64,000 bases of DNA from Vibrio ruber DSM 16370 (GCF_900163965.1 NZ_FULE01000013.1:59410-123409); one strand, 5' to 3'. Counted from the first letter of the stretch, positions 29,040 through 40,084 are shown. Made by a program: numbers and translations. The notes: generated by a model not told the origin, from the sequence alone.

Positions 29040-30068
29040 TCAGACAGACCACTGAAATTGATGAATGCGTTTTTCAGCGATATAAAATAGTTTGTCACCA
29101 CCGCTTATTGATGTATTTAGTGGCGGGTTGAGTTCAATCCCTTGGCCGCGGTCAACAGCAATTAAAATTGCTTCATGTTGCTGTTTGAATTGCAGGAACA
29201 AGTTTTCAAGCGATGTTTTTTCTTGCCCGGACGGGTAGATGACAGAATATTGGGTCATCCCTTTTCCTGAGCTGAGTAATTCATGGTGAAGTGTACTTGA
29301 ACCCGGGTCAACCGCAGCTTTCGCGAGCATTTCGACCGAAACGGAAGGAATACATTCGACATTCGGACAATGCTGTTTCAGAAGGGTACTGAGCCCCTCG
29401 TCATTGAAGTAAGCCAGAATGTGAGCATTCGGGTTCTGGCCTGAACAAAATAAAGCAGCGGAGAGTGTAATATCGTCTTCAGGGTTATCGATAATGATAC
29501 AACTTGCGTGTCGGATTCCAGCGCGATCCATGCCTGCCTGATCGGTAAAGCTGGTCACGCGGACAAATTCTATCTCGCCGGGACGGGGATTTTCAATTTC
29601 CGGACGTACGCAAAGCACAATCGGACGTTGTGTATTCTGTTCGTTTTGTAACATATTGAGCAGGTGAAGGGTGCGTTGTTCATTCCAGCCCAATACTAAA
29701 ATATGATCATTCACTTTAATCTTCCGTTTGCCAAGTAAACCACGTTTCCAGTACAGGATGAACAGCGTGGCGACACGACCGACCGTCAGGGCAAAAATTC
29801 CCAGCCCGACCGGAATAATGAACAATGCAACAAACCATTTACCCGCATCGGTCACGGGTGAAAAATCACCATAACCGACCGTTGAAGAGGTTACTACGAG
29901 GTAGTAGACGAAATCGGTAAATGACTGTGTGATTGCTGTCTCGCCTATAGCATTCAGTCCCAGCCAGCTAATCAGCAGATAACCACCAAATGCGAGAATA
30001 ATATTCTTCTCGTTCATTTGGTTAATTTGTGTATATATCCAACGTCTTAATTGAATAAAGATAGGCAT
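29040..30068 (-). CDS. Two-TM potassium channel with RCK (TrkA-N) domain
   Basis: The 342-residue protein has a first helix (about 22-43), a pore helix with the K+ selectivity filter TVGYGD (63-68), a second helix ending about 105, and then a cytoplasmic RCK/TrkA-N Rossmann domain starting at DHILVLGWNEQ. A C-terminal half of about 100 residues follows. The arrangement is that of MthK-like channels. I choose the ATG at 30068; a GTG at 30101 adds 11 residues, and neither has a strong ribosome site. It sits between yjfJ and yjfK, so membrane potential or K+ flux may be part of the module's job (inference). Confidence 0.85.
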   Translation of the reverse strand: MPIFIQLRRWIYTQINQMNEKNIILAFGGYLLISWLGLNAIGETAITQSFTDFVYYLVVTSSTVGYGDFSPVTDAGKWFVALFIIPVGLGIFALTVGRVATLFILYWKRGLLGKRKIKVNDHILVLGWNEQRTLHLLNMLQNEQNTQRPIVLCVRPEIENPRPGEIEFVRVTSFTDQAGMDRAGIRHASCIIIDNPEDDITLSAALFCSGQNPNAHILAYFNDEGLSTLLKQHCPNVECIPSVSVEMLAKAAVDPGSSTLHHELLSSGKGMTQYSVIYPSGQEKTSLENLFLQFKQQHEAILIAVDRGQGIELNPPLNTSISGGDKLFYIAEKRIHQFQWSV

Positions 30069-30153
30069 AATTGTTTTGAATTCTTTTGCTATGAGAGTCA
30101 CTGAGCATGTGGCAGTTGTTCAGTACAACTGCCAACCTGTCAAAAGTGTGACC

Positions 30154-30849
30154 TTATGACTGACCACCTTTGAGGATGCGCTCAAGTTCATCACTGGCTG
30201 AACTTGTTCCGCCGGGAGTAATGCCGGCTTCTGCCAGTTTACGATCCAGACTTTGGCCGCTATTTTCTTCAGCCATTTCTGCGGCAGCTTCTAACTGGGC
30301 GCTTCGTTCAGCCTGACGTTTCTTAATCCGATCCAGAGATTCAACGGCAGTGTGCATTTTGGCATTGGCACCGACATTGGTTGCTGAAACAGCACTCTGG
30401 GCTTTTTGTACCGCTTCATTGGCTTTGACCACATCAATCTGCTGTTCCAACTGGCGGAGCTTACTTTTTGCCTGCGTGATATTGGTACGCATGACTTGCT
30501 CTGATTTTTTAAACTCTCCGAGATAGTTATTCTCTACAGAAGCATCATTTCTGAGATCGGCAACTTTTTGGGCACATTCCAGTGCGAGATCCTGCGCGCC
30601 TTTTTCCATTGCATTGCGAGCATGTGCTTCGTATTCTGCGATACCTTCTTCCAGAGAAGCAATTTTTTGCTCAGACAGTTTACGTTTCGCAACAATACCG
30701 ACCAGTGCTTCATCTGAACGCTTCAACTCTGCTTTTGCTTCACGAATTTCCTGATCCAAAATACGCAGTGCTTGTTGATCGACTAGCGCTTCTGCGGTTT
30801 CGTTGGCACCGCCTTTAATAGCGGTAAATAATTTTTTCCAGACACTCAT
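30154..30849 (-). CDS. yjfJ: PspA/IM30 family protein YjfJ
   Basis: The 231-residue protein is almost entirely alpha-helical, with long coiled-coil segments (about 25-165), and starts MSVWKKLFTAIKGG, an amphipathic membrane-binding helix. It belongs to the PspA/Vipp1/IM30 superfamily, which forms membrane-remodelling rods and rings related to ESCRT-III. No pspF, pspB or pspC genes are nearby, so this is the YjfJ branch rather than the phage-shock operon. The ATG follows GAGTAAT, and only 4 bases separate it from yjfI. Confidence 0.9.
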   Translation of the reverse strand: MSVWKKLFTAIKGGANETAEALVDQQALRILDQEIREAKAELKRSDEALVGIVAKRKLSEQKIASLEEGIAEYEAHARNAMEKGAQDLALECAQKVADLRNDASVENNYLGEFKKSEQVMRTNITQAKSKLRQLEQQIDVVKANEAVQKAQSAVSATNVGANAKMHTAVESLDRIKKRQAERSAQLEAAAEMAEENSGQSLDRKLAEAGITPGGTSSASDELERILKGGQS

Positions 30850-30853
30850 GATA

Positions 30854-31246
30854 TTACTCCGTGACTAACTCTTCCTGATACAACTCGATAAATGCTTCAA
30901 CATTACGAAACAGGGTTTCAACCTCAATGAGGATACTTTCTGCCTTGGACTGAGATGACAACGCACCGAAAGCGACGTAATAATCCGCTTGATTGATCTC
31001 GTTAATCGCAATGGTTGAGAGCGGGAACATCTTGTGTGTTTTCAAAATCAGCGCATTAAGTTGTGCCTGATCTTTGACATGCGCGGCTGGAAATAGCACC
31101 ACTTCAGCAAGGATTTGTTCACCTGCAACTGCAATATAAGCCTGAATACCGTCAGCATTGGTGACAATCAGAGCATCGCCCTGAGTTTGAACTTGCCAAT
31201 CGCCGTTGTGTTGAAGAATGGGCATCATTTCATGAATTTGCCACAT
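30854..31246 (-). CDS. yjfI: DUF2170 family protein YjfI
   Basis: The 130-residue soluble protein matches DUF2170: MWQIHEMMPIL, GDALIVTNADGIQAY, and LILKTHKMFPLSTIAI, then an acidic helical end. Its role is unknown, but it regularly precedes PspA-like yjfJ. The ATG at 31246 has AGGAGAAACC directly before it; the in-frame 31273 start adds a poorly conserved leader. It is the first gene of the tight run yjfI-yjfJ-channel-yjfK-yjfL-yjfM. Confidence 0.85.
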   Translation of the reverse strand: MWQIHEMMPILQHNGDWQVQTQGDALIVTNADGIQAYIAVAGEQILAEVVLFPAAHVKDQAQLNALILKTHKMFPLSTIAINEINQADYYVAFGALSSQSKAESILIEVETLFRNVEAFIELYQEELVTE

Positions 31247-31446
31247 AGGTTTCTCCTGTATGTGAAAGTACAATCAACTAAAGGTCAGGCGGTGATTTAC
31301 AGCCTGAAAGACTGGAGCGTTGATGCATTTCATGTTGTTATCGATGGTTGATGTTACCTTGTCATTATCAAGGATAAACAACAACCCCCTTGATTGCTTT
31401 TATGGCTCAAAAACTCATAATATCCGCAGCTTAGCGGTTATATTGT

Positions 31447-32613
31447 TCAGTCAATAATGATATGGGGGACATAACGCGACATATCTTGTGTGACTCGCGA
31501 AACATCTTCCCGGATAGAAATCCCCGCGGCTTCCTGATTGACCAGCCAACTGCCGACCAAGGTATATTGCTGTCCGAACTTCGGTAACGGGTGGTATGCC
31601 TGATAGATGACGCCCTCATCACCATACGGGCCTTCAGTTCGGAGCGTCTGACGTCCGTTTTGAACAATCGTAATATTTGCACCTTCGCGGGCAAAAATGG
31701 GTTTAATGACATAATCTTTTAACGTGCCCAGATCTTTGTCATCGGCAAAATAGGCCGGTAAGAGGTTCGGATGATTCGGAAACATTTTCCATAGCAAAGG
31801 TAACAGCGCTTTGTTACTGATAATTGACTTCCACATGGGTTCTAGCCAGTTAACAGAAGCCGTTTGAATATTGGCTGCGTATTCTTCCCGAAACATGAAC
31901 TCCCAAGGATAGAGTTTAAATATCCAATGAATCGGCTTATCGGTTAAATCGGTGAATTGCCCCTGAGTGTTGAGTCCGATGTCTTCGACATAAACAAAGG
32001 CTGTAGATAATCCGGCTTCTCTTGCACAGTCTTCCAGATATTGAACTGTGCCGCGATCCTCAACGGAGTCTTTACAACAACAGAGATGAAGAGTTTGGCC
32101 GGGCTGATAGGTCGCCAATTGTTGAAAGCGGCTGATCAGCAGCTCTTGCAGTAAATTACATTGATCCGCATCGCGGCGTATTTTGCCGTGATTGACCATG
32201 TCTTCCAGCCATAACCATTGCCAAAATGCCGTTTCATAAAGGCTGGTCGGGGTATCGGCATTATTTTCATACAGCTTGGCAGGTTGGGTACCGTTGTAAG
32301 CGAAGTCGACGCGAGAATACAGTGAGGGTTCACGTTTCTGCCATGAATCATATAAGCCTTGCCACATCGATTCCGGGATTTGGAATTTCTGGAGCCAGTA
32401 TTCATTACCAACGACCGTATCGACAACTTCCAGACACATCTGATGGATTGCTTCGGTCGGTTTTTCTAAGTCATCTTCGATTTGTTTGAGTGTGAACTGA
32501 TAATAGGCTGTTTCATCCCAGTAGGGTTCGCCATAAGCGGTATGAAATCCAAAGCCGAATTTTTTTGCTAAATCCCGCCAGTGTGGTCGTTCCTCGGCAT
32601 TTAATCGAAGCAT
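31447..32613 (-). CDS. yjfC: Glutathionylspermidine synthase-like ATP-grasp protein YjfC
   Basis: The 388-residue protein is the C-terminal ATP-grasp half of glutathionylspermidine synthetase standing alone, without the amidase domain of E. coli Gss. It keeps YSRVDFAYNG, LYENNADTPTSLYETA, the Lys/ATP-site block DYVIKPIFAREGANI and the acidic end YVPHIIID. YjfC/YgiC proteins are predicted to ligate a polyamine or peptide to a carboxyl group, but their true substrate is not established. It starts at the ATG at 32613. It is upstream of yjfI on the same strand with a 200-base gap, whereas in E. coli yjfC is the last gene of the yjf run. Confidence 0.88.
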   Translation of the reverse strand: MLRLNAEERPHWRDLAKKFGFGFHTAYGEPYWDETAYYQFTLKQIEDDLEKPTEAIHQMCLEVVDTVVGNEYWLQKFQIPESMWQGLYDSWQKREPSLYSRVDFAYNGTQPAKLYENNADTPTSLYETAFWQWLWLEDMVNHGKIRRDADQCNLLQELLISRFQQLATYQPGQTLHLCCCKDSVEDRGTVQYLEDCAREAGLSTAFVYVEDIGLNTQGQFTDLTDKPIHWIFKLYPWEFMFREEYAANIQTASVNWLEPMWKSIISNKALLPLLWKMFPNHPNLLPAYFADDKDLGTLKDYVIKPIFAREGANITIVQNGRQTLRTEGPYGDEGVIYQAYHPLPKFGQQYTLVGSWLVNQEAAGISIREDVSRVTQDMSRYVPHIIID

Positions 32614-32854
32614 TATTCTATCGCTATGATCCGTTGTCGTTGGTGAAACTGTCCGAATAATGAGCACCCGGATAGATAAAAATCTCTAATATTCAGCTAA
32701 TTGTATGAGTTTTACTGAGTATGCTTCAAGTGATTTATTCAATAGTAATGAAAATTATCAGCAGAGACGGTGATGACCTTTTGTGGTGAGACTGTTGTGA
32801 GAGGCAAATGTTCCGGGAAATATATGGGCAGAGGCCAATCATCGTGTCATAAAC

Positions 32855-32883
32855 AAAAGCCGTCACTGAGAAGTGACGGCTTT
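32855..32883 (-). terminator. Rho-independent terminator of the small-protein gene
   Basis: GCCGTCAC (32859-32866) pairs with GTGACGGC (32873-32880). Read leftward, the stem is followed by TTTTGTTT. Confidence 0.75.
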
Positions 32884-32899
32884 GTATAGAAAATACTCA

Positions 32900-33073
32900 C
32901 TAGTGTGTTGTCGGATAAGAGTATTGAGCAGACTTTGTATGTGATTGATGTTGTTGTTTATGCTCATATACCGGTTGGTCTATACCGAGCTGTTGTTTGG
33001 CTTCTTCTTCGGACAGACCTAAATGACAGCGTAATAAATCAATAGCCATTTGATAGTTGTTAGCTTCTGACAT
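32900..33073 (-). CDS. Small unrecognised protein (57 aa)
   Basis: The ATG at 33073 has an excellent site, AAGGAAACCGTC, and the gene ends at its own terminator, so it is probably real. Residues 6-32 form an amphipathic helix-turn-helix-like segment (MAIDLLRCHLGLSEEEAKQQLGI), followed by a His/Gln-rich tail (YEHKQQHQSH). That tail could bind metal, but this is speculation. No family is recognised. The longer in-frame ORF from 33148 has no ribosome site. Confidence 0.6.
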   Translation of the reverse strand: MSEANNYQMAIDLLRCHLGLSEEEAKQQLGIDQPVYEHKQQHQSHTKSAQYSYPTTH

Positions 33074-33448
33074 GACGGTTTCCTTGTTTATCATGTATGG
33101 AACGACATCGTACACGCTAAAAGTAGATGTCTTTCCGTCAATTGACAATAAGACTAAAGTCTAATGTTCTTATCATCGAATCATGATTGAACGTAGCCAG
33201 AGGCGTTGTTCGATGGTGGGTTTACACGGAGAATGATTGAAGGGATGTTGTCATCAAATGTTGCAATTTACCGCTTCACCTTGTTTTTGAAATAGACGAC
33301 CATACTTTATGAATATATAGGTCAGTGCTGATGATTTTATGATCCATAAAAGACGCTGATGACTTTGTATAATAATGAATAATAGATCGTGACGACGTGA
33401 ATGCAACGAACGATCAATTTGTGTATGTTTCTCATGGGAGAGTGAGTC
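33074..33448. other. Intergenic region upstream of htpX
   Basis: This divergent region holds no supported ORF. TTGACA at 33142 and a short AGACT/AGTCT repeat at 33151-33162 are seen, but no promoter can be assigned with confidence. Confidence 0.35.
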
Positions 33449-34312
33449 ATGAAACGCATTTTGTTATTTTTGGCAACCAACCTTGCTGTCATACTGGTAC
33501 TCAGTATTGTCTTAAATATTGTGTATGCCGTGACAGGGATCCGAGCCGGGAGTTTGTCCGGATTATTGGTACTGGCCGCTGTGTTTGGTTTTGGCGGGTC
33601 ATTGATCTCATTGCTAATGTCCAAAGGTATCGCATTGCGCTCGGTTGGCGGTATGGTTATTGAGAATCCACGCAATGAAACCGAGCATTGGTTGTTTGAG
33701 ACCGTGAAACGTCAGGCGCAACAGGTGGGAGTCGGTATGCCGACGGTTGCAATTTATGATTCACCCGACATGAATGCATTTGCAACCGGAGCCAAGCGCA
33801 ATGATTCGTTGGTTGCTGTTTCAACGGGGCTGTTACATAACATGACCCGGGATGAAGCTGAAGCGGTGCTGGCACACGAAATGAGCCATATTGCTAACGG
33901 TGATATGGTGACTATGACGCTGCTTCAAGGGGTCGTGAATACATTCGTTATCTTTATGGCACGCTTTATTGCCGGGATTGTCTCTTCCCGTGATTCAGAT
34001 GAAGGCGAGAGCGGGAATCCAATGGTTTACTTTTTGGTATCCATAGTTTTGGAACTCGTATTTGGTATTTTGGCCAGTGTCATTACGATGTGGTATAGCC
34101 GTCGTCGAGAGTTCTATGCGGATGCAGGCGCGGCACAACTGGTCGGTAAACAGAAAATGATTGCTGCGTTAGAGCGTTTGAGAATGAGCCATGAATCTCA
34201 GCTGGAAGGTTCCATGATGGCATTTGGCATCAATGGGAAGCGTTCTCTGACTGAACTACTCATGAGCCATCCACCATTAGAGAAAAGAATCGCTGCATTA
34301 CGTCAGTTATAA
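33449..34312 (+). CDS. htpX: Membrane protease HtpX
   Basis: HtpX is an inner-membrane zinc metalloprotease (M48B) that removes damaged membrane proteins together with FtsH. The 287-residue protein has two N-terminal helices (about 4-25 and 32-55) and the catalytic HEMSH (His143, Glu144, His147). Two more hydrophobic stretches follow (about 155-215), then the third ligand region [23 protein letters not shown]-like purine-rich sequence (GGGAGAGTGAGTC) precedes the ATG. A bidirectional terminator separates it from purB. Confidence 0.95.
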   Translation: MKRILLFLATNLAVILVLSIVLNIVYAVTGIRAGSLSGLLVLAAVFGFGGSLISLLMSKGIALRSVGGMVIENPRNETEHWLFETVKRQAQQVGVGMPTVAIYDSPDMNAFATGAKRNDSLVAVSTGLLHNMTRDEAEAVLAHEMSHIANGDMVTMTLLQGVVNTFVIFMARFIAGIVSSRDSDEGESGNPMVYFLVSIVLELVFGILASVITMWYSRRREFYADAGAAQLVGKQKMIAALERLRMSHESQLEGSMMAFGINGKRSLTELLMSHPPLEKRIAALRQL

Positions 34313-34351
34313 TATGAAGGTGAGATTCTCTTCGACCTTCAATTTAAACGT

Positions 34352-34381
34352 AAAAAAGGCTTCCATGCGGAAGCCTTTTTT
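34352..34381. terminator. Bidirectional terminator between htpX and purB
   Basis: A 13-bp perfect stem, AAAAAAGGCTTCC (34352-34364) with GGAAGCCTTTTTT (34369-34381), spans a four-base loop and serves both convergent genes. Confidence 0.93.
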
Positions 34382-34401
34382 GATTCAAGCGAATCCATGA
34401 T

Positions 34402-35799
<1,398 letters not shown>

Positions 35800-35842
35800 T
35801 TAGATTTGAGAGTGAATTAGTTCGCCTGATTTGCGATATATT

Positions 35843-36460
35843 TTAAATTCGGGCTAAAAGAATTCTAGCCTGTTCGACCATTTTCTTCCGGCCAAAAATA
35901 AGATGACGGCGTTTGCCACCGACTTGACGCCATAAAACCGCGCTTCTGATCCCGGCAAGGAGTAAAGCGCGGACTTTATGTTGATTTGAGGTTTGCTGTA
36001 ACACGGATGGTGTACCGGTCACTTGAATCCGTGGACCAATCGGGCTGATGACATCCAGATAAACACTCGCGATATTACTCATCATCTGTTCATCCAGTAT
36101 CTCAAAATGAGCCGACTGGCGCTCGAGCATTTCGAGGCGATCACCGAGTTGCGACATGGCATCGCGACGGCTGTTCAGTTTACGTTCCAAAGCCATCAGG
36201 CTAATAATATAGCGTGTCAGTTCACTACCGGACGGAGTGCTGTCCAGCCCGTTTGTCAGGCATTCGAGCCCGAGTTTAAGATTCTCTTCGCGTCCGAACA
36301 CATCAATGGTACTCGTCGGATTCATGTTCAGAATCGCTTTAATTGAAGTTTCAAAGGCGTCAGAGTCACATTGACCGTTCTTCGCAATCTGTTGTACCAG
36401 AAATGCTGCCTGACAAATTCCTGCAAAAGCGATTGTGCGGTCATAATTTGTGTTCGCCAC
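35843..36460 (-). CDS. hflD: High frequency lysogenization protein HflD
   Basis: HflD is a peripheral inner-membrane protein, named for lowering phage lambda lysogeny by binding CII in E. coli; its native role is unclear. The protein is 205 residues and mostly helical, with [22 protein letters not shown] at the N-terminus and the basic end [18 protein letters not shown]. The GTG at 36460 has AGGAG 7 bases before it and gives the usual length; an upstream ATG at 36538 lies inside mnmA and is unlikely. It follows mnmA by 16 bases. Confidence 0.9.
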   Translation of the reverse strand: MANTNYDRTIAFAGICQAAFLVQQIAKNGQCDSDAFETSIKAILNMNPTSTIDVFGREENLKLGLECLTNGLDSTPSGSELTRYIISLMALERKLNSRRDAMSQLGDRLEMLERQSAHFEILDEQMMSNIASVYLDVISPIGPRIQVTGTPSVLQQTSNQHKVRALLLAGIRSAVLWRQVGGKRRHLIFGRKKMVEQARILLARI

Positions 36461-36476
36461 GTAAAACTCCTGAATC

Positions 36477-37607
36477 TTATAATGTCGTGTATGGAATTCT
36501 TGTTTCGATGACCCCGCCACCGAGACAAACATCGCCAAGATAAAATACAGCGGACTGTCCAGGGGTTACTGCGATTTGAGGCTCATCAAAAATGACTTTT
36601 AGTTTACCATTATTGGCAGGGATGATAGTACATGGGATATCCGCTTGACGATAGCGCGTTTTCACGGTGCATTGCAGCGGACTTTCCGGTATGAGGCGAT
36701 CAACCCAGTGCAGTTGCGATGCCACTAATCCTTCAGATTTGAGCAGAGGATGTTCCGCCCCCTGAACTGCAATCAGCACATTGCGTTGTAAATCTTTTTC
36801 GGCAACATACCAAGGTCGCTCATTACTGTCTTTGAGCCCACCGATGTGAAGCCCCTTGCGTTGTCCCAGCGTATGGTACATTAGCCCTTGGTGTTCACCA
36901 ATGACTTTACCTTCCGGTGTTTCTATCTTACCCGGTTGAGCAGGAAGATAACGTGATAAGAAATCGGTAAATTTTCTTTCCCCGATAAAGCAGATTCCCG
37001 TGGAATCTTTCTTTTTCGCAGTAATCAAACCTTGTTCTTCAGCGATTTGACGAACTTGCGGTTTTTCCAGTTCACCAACCGGAAACAGGCTTTTGGCAAT
37101 CTGTTCATGACTCAGGGTATACAGAAAGTAGCTCTGGTCTTTATTTTTATCTAAGCCTCTTAACATTTGTGGTTTGTCATGACCCGACGGGAAAGTCCGG
37201 CGGACATAATGTCCCATAGCGATGTAGTCGGCATCCAGAATCTCTTCAGCAAATTCCAGAAAGGCTTTGAACTTAATTTCTTTGTTACACAGAATATCGG
37301 GATTTGGTGTTCTTCCCGCTTTATATTCGGCAAGAAAATATTCGAATACATTATCCCAGTATTCAGCAGCAAAATTGATCGTATGAAGATAAATACCCAA
37401 CTTATCGCAAACAGCCTGAGCATCGGCCAGATCTTCTGCCGCAGTACAGTATTCTTCGTTATCATCTTCTTCCCAATTTTTCATGAACAGGCCTTCAACT
37501 TGATAGCCCTGTTGTTGAAGAAGGTAAGCTGAAACGGATGAATCGACCCCGCCAGACATCCCGACAATAACTTTCTTCTGTGCGTTTGCTTCTCGGTTTT
37601 CTAACAT
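36477..37607 (-). CDS. mnmA: tRNA 2-thiouridylase MnmA
   Basis: MnmA puts sulfur on U34 of tRNA-Lys, -Glu and -Gln, taking it from the IscS-Tus relay. The 376-residue protein has the PP-loop [20 protein letters not shown], and the catalytic Cys pair: one in [12 protein letters not shown] and one in [23 protein letters not shown] marks the central domain. It is the first gene of the mnmA-hflD pair, with purB following. Confidence 0.97.
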   Translation of the reverse strand: MLENREANAQKKVIVGMSGGVDSSVSAYLLQQQGYQVEGLFMKNWEEDDNEEYCTAAEDLADAQAVCDKLGIYLHTINFAAEYWDNVFEYFLAEYKAGRTPNPDILCNKEIKFKAFLEFAEEILDADYIAMGHYVRRTFPSGHDKPQMLRGLDKNKDQSYFLYTLSHEQIAKSLFPVGELEKPQVRQIAEEQGLITAKKKDSTGICFIGERKFTDFLSRYLPAQPGKIETPEGKVIGEHQGLMYHTLGQRKGLHIGGLKDSNERPWYVAEKDLQRNVLIAVQGAEHPLLKSEGLVASQLHWVDRLIPESPLQCTVKTRYRQADIPCTIIPANNGKLKVIFDEPQIAVTPGQSAVFYLGDVCLGGGVIETRIPYTTL

Positions 37608-38235
37608 CTCTCAATACCACTTGTTCTGTTGAGGTCGCTGATTCTATCAGAAAGAATGTAGCGGTTACAGCTTCATCTAGAGCAGTCATTTTGAGGGATT
37701 GATGACAATCTGAACTGGATGTATTTCACTCAGAATCAACTCATTTTATGAGGTGAATTGAAGTTGGATGATTATAGAAACGTTATCAATATATTATAAA
37801 AATGAAGGAAGTGAGTATACGAATATACAGCGTGTGTCCTTTTTTGCAGGAGATTTTACTATGTATAGGATAGCTTGATATTTTTAGTTACAAAAAAAGA
37901 GATAAAAAATAATCATCGAACGGTCATAAACTATATGTGATTGTTATAAAAATAGTTGTTCAGAGTCAGGATGATGTGATGATGTCTCATCATACAATGA
38001 TGATTTATTTGTCAAGTTTATATTGGGTCAGAAATATTGAAAAATATGGAACGGAGATAATAGTTTTATAAAATTAACGTTTAATTGCATCTGAATTCAC
38101 GCGCTATATTTCATATGTTTGTGTCAGAGTCACCTTATTTTTGATGTGAAATCGATTACTGTTGTTTGGAGCCATTGCCGAGGACTATATTGGCGGCTAA
38201 ACTTACGCAGTCTTTTAATTTACGATAATTTAAAT
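37608..38235. other. AT-rich intergenic region upstream of gsk
   Basis: About 630 bases between divergent mnmA and gsk hold no supported gene. A five-codon ORF (37861-37878) after AGGAG and a TGATGA/TCATCA repeat near 37980 are the only visible signals. The high AT content suggests promoter DNA that H-NS could bind. Confidence 0.4.
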
Positions 38236-39540
38236 ATGAAGTTTCCCGGCCAGCGTAAGTCAAAACATTATTTTCCTGTCGACGAGCGAGATCTGCTCAT
38301 TTTACGAAGCTCCCAACGCAAAACGACACCTCATACACACGTGATTGGTATTGACCAAATACTTGTTGATATTGAAGCGGTAGTTGATGAGGATTTAATT
38401 CAGCGGTATGGATTGAGTGTTGGGCACTCTTTAGTTATTCCGGATGAAACGGCTGAGTTACTTTATTCTGAATTGGTTGAAAAGCGTCTGATTACCAATG
38501 AATATGCTGGTGGTACAATCGGAAATACCTTGCATAACTATTCTGTATTGGCTGATGACCGTTCGACCTTATTAGGTGTCATGTGTAAGAATATTGAGAT
38601 CGGCAGTTATGGTTATCGTTATTTGTGCAATACCTCCAGCCGGGTGGATTTGAACCATTTACAAGGGATTGATGGCGCAATTGGGCGCTGTTTTACATTG
38701 ATTACTTCAAGTGGCGAACGAACTTTTGCTATCAGTGAAGGCCAAATGAATCAACTTCACCCAGAAAATATTCCGGAGCATATTTTTCAGTCGGCTTCTG
38801 CTTTAGTTTTAACGGCATATTTAATTCGCTGCCAACCGGGTGATCCAATGCCTCAAGCAACAATGAAGGCGATAGAATATGCGAAAAAATATCATGTTCC
38901 GGTGGTATTAACGCTGGGGACAAAACATGTGATTGAACAGGATCCGGCCTTTTGGCAAGACTTCTTAAAGCAGCACGTCACGGTGGTTGCGATGAATGAA
39001 GACGAAGGCCATGCTTTAACCGGAGACGCTGATCCGTTGATGGCTGCAAATAAAGCCCTTGATTGGGTTGATCTGGTATTGTGTACGGCAGGACCACTTG
39101 GTTTATTTATGGCAGGATATACAGAAGATGACGCCAAACGTCAGACCAGTTTGCCTTTATTACCGGGTAGTATCCCAGAATTTAATCGTTACGAATTTAG
39201 TCGACCGATGATGAAGCATTGCTGCACCCATCCGATCAAAGTGTATTCACATATTGCGCCTTATATGGGCGGACCTGAAGTGATTAAAAACACCAATGGC
39301 GCCGGTGATGCTGCATTATCAGCGTTATTACATGACATGGCGGCAAATAGATATCATAAAATGAATGTGCCGAATTCAATTAAACATCAATATGATTTTA
39401 TTACTTATTCTTCGTTCTCCCAAGTCTGTAAGTATTCTAATAGAGCAAGCTATGAAGTTTTAAGTCAGCATTCACCGAGATTATCGAAAGGCTTGCCAGA
39501 AAGAGAAGATAGCTTGGAAGAAGCATATTGGGAACGATAA
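38236..39540 (+). CDS. gsk: Inosine/guanosine kinase
   Basis: Gsk phosphorylates inosine and guanosine in purine salvage. The 434-residue protein is a PfkB/ribokinase-fold kinase with MKFPGQRKSKHYFP at the start, the substrate block EYAGGTIGNTLHNY, and the ATP/catalytic motif NTNGAGDAALSAL near residue 355. These match E. coli Gsk in length and order. The ATG at 38236 begins this conserved N-terminus; the in-frame 38119 start is not supported. It converges on hns. Confidence 0.95.
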   Translation: MKFPGQRKSKHYFPVDERDLLILRSSQRKTTPHTHVIGIDQILVDIEAVVDEDLIQRYGLSVGHSLVIPDETAELLYSELVEKRLITNEYAGGTIGNTLHNYSVLADDRSTLLGVMCKNIEIGSYGYRYLCNTSSRVDLNHLQGIDGAIGRCFTLITSSGERTFAISEGQMNQLHPENIPEHIFQSASALVLTAYLIRCQPGDPMPQATMKAIEYAKKYHVPVVLTLGTKHVIEQDPAFWQDFLKQHVTVVAMNEDEGHALTGDADPLMAANKALDWVDLVLCTAGPLGLFMAGYTEDDAKRQTSLPLLPGSIPEFNRYEFSRPMMKHCCTHPIKVYSHIAPYMGGPEVIKNTNGAGDAALSALLHDMAANRYHKMNVPNSIKHQYDFITYSSFSQVCKYSNRASYEVLSQHSPRLSKGLPEREDSLEEAYWER

Positions 39541-39639
39541 CAAAAAATAATTTGGTGAAAAAAGTAGATAAAATGTTTCGCTAAGAATAATTGGTTTCGC
39601 ATAAAGGTTCATATAATTACTCTGAATGAGAAACAATAA

Positions 39640-39663
39640 AAAAGGCTCCATGAGGAGCCTTTT
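39640..39663. terminator. Terminator between gsk and hns
   Basis: AAAAGGCTCC (39640-39649) pairs with GGAGCCTTTT (39654-39663) across ATGA. The A and T runs fit use by both convergent genes. Confidence 0.85.
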
Positions 39664-39682
39664 AATATTTATGTCGCTGGAA

Positions 39683-40084
39683 TTAGAGCGCAAAATCATC
39701 CAGAGACTTGCCTTCATCAAGGGCTTTTTGAATTACAGATGGTGTACGACCTTGACCTGTCCAGGTTTTTTCTGCGCCGTTTTCATCGATATATTTATAT
39801 TTCGCTGGGCGTGGTGCACGTTTACCTTTTGTCTTACCTTCGGTGGAAAGTGCAGAAATTAACGCGTCTACATCGATACCATCTTGTGCAATTTGTTCAG
39901 CAATTTGAGCCAGTTTTGCTTCTTGCTTTTCTCTTTCTGCTCGTTCTTGTTCCTCTGATTCTCTACGTTCTTCAACGACAGAGGTCAGTTTTTCTAAAGC
40001 TTCCTCTAACTGAACGAGTGTTAAATTACGTGCATAGGCACGTAAGCTACGAATATTCAGCAGAGTTTTAGTTAGTTCCGACAT
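39683..40084 (-). CDS. hns: H-NS family nucleoid protein (VicH-like)
   Basis: H-NS silences AT-rich, often horizontally acquired DNA. The 133-residue protein has the N-terminal oligomerisation coiled coil (about 1-65, with an acidic [16 protein letters not shown] stretch), a Lys-rich linker [13 protein letters not shown] and the DNA-binding domain. The AT-hook-like loop TWTGQGRTP is the defining motif. It is the size of the VicH protein of Vibrio. Neighbours gsk and the lysine transporter are not functionally linked. Confidence 0.93.
   Translation of the reverse strand: MSELTKTLLNIRSLRAYARNLTLVQLEEALEKLTSVVEERRESEEQERAEREKQEAKLAQIAEQIAQDGIDVDALISALSTEGKTKGKRAPRPAKYKYIDENGAEKTWTGQGRTPSVIQKALDEGKSLDDFAL

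Noticed and set aside
30154..30849. YjfJ as the PspA of a phage-shock operon
   Set aside because: pspB, pspC and pspF are not nearby, while yjfI, yjfK and yjfL are, so it is the YjfJ branch.
37861..37878. Five-codon ORF with strong ribosome site as a regulatory leader of gsk
   Set aside because: No codon repeat, no attenuator hairpins and 358 bases to the gsk start; cannot be told from chance.
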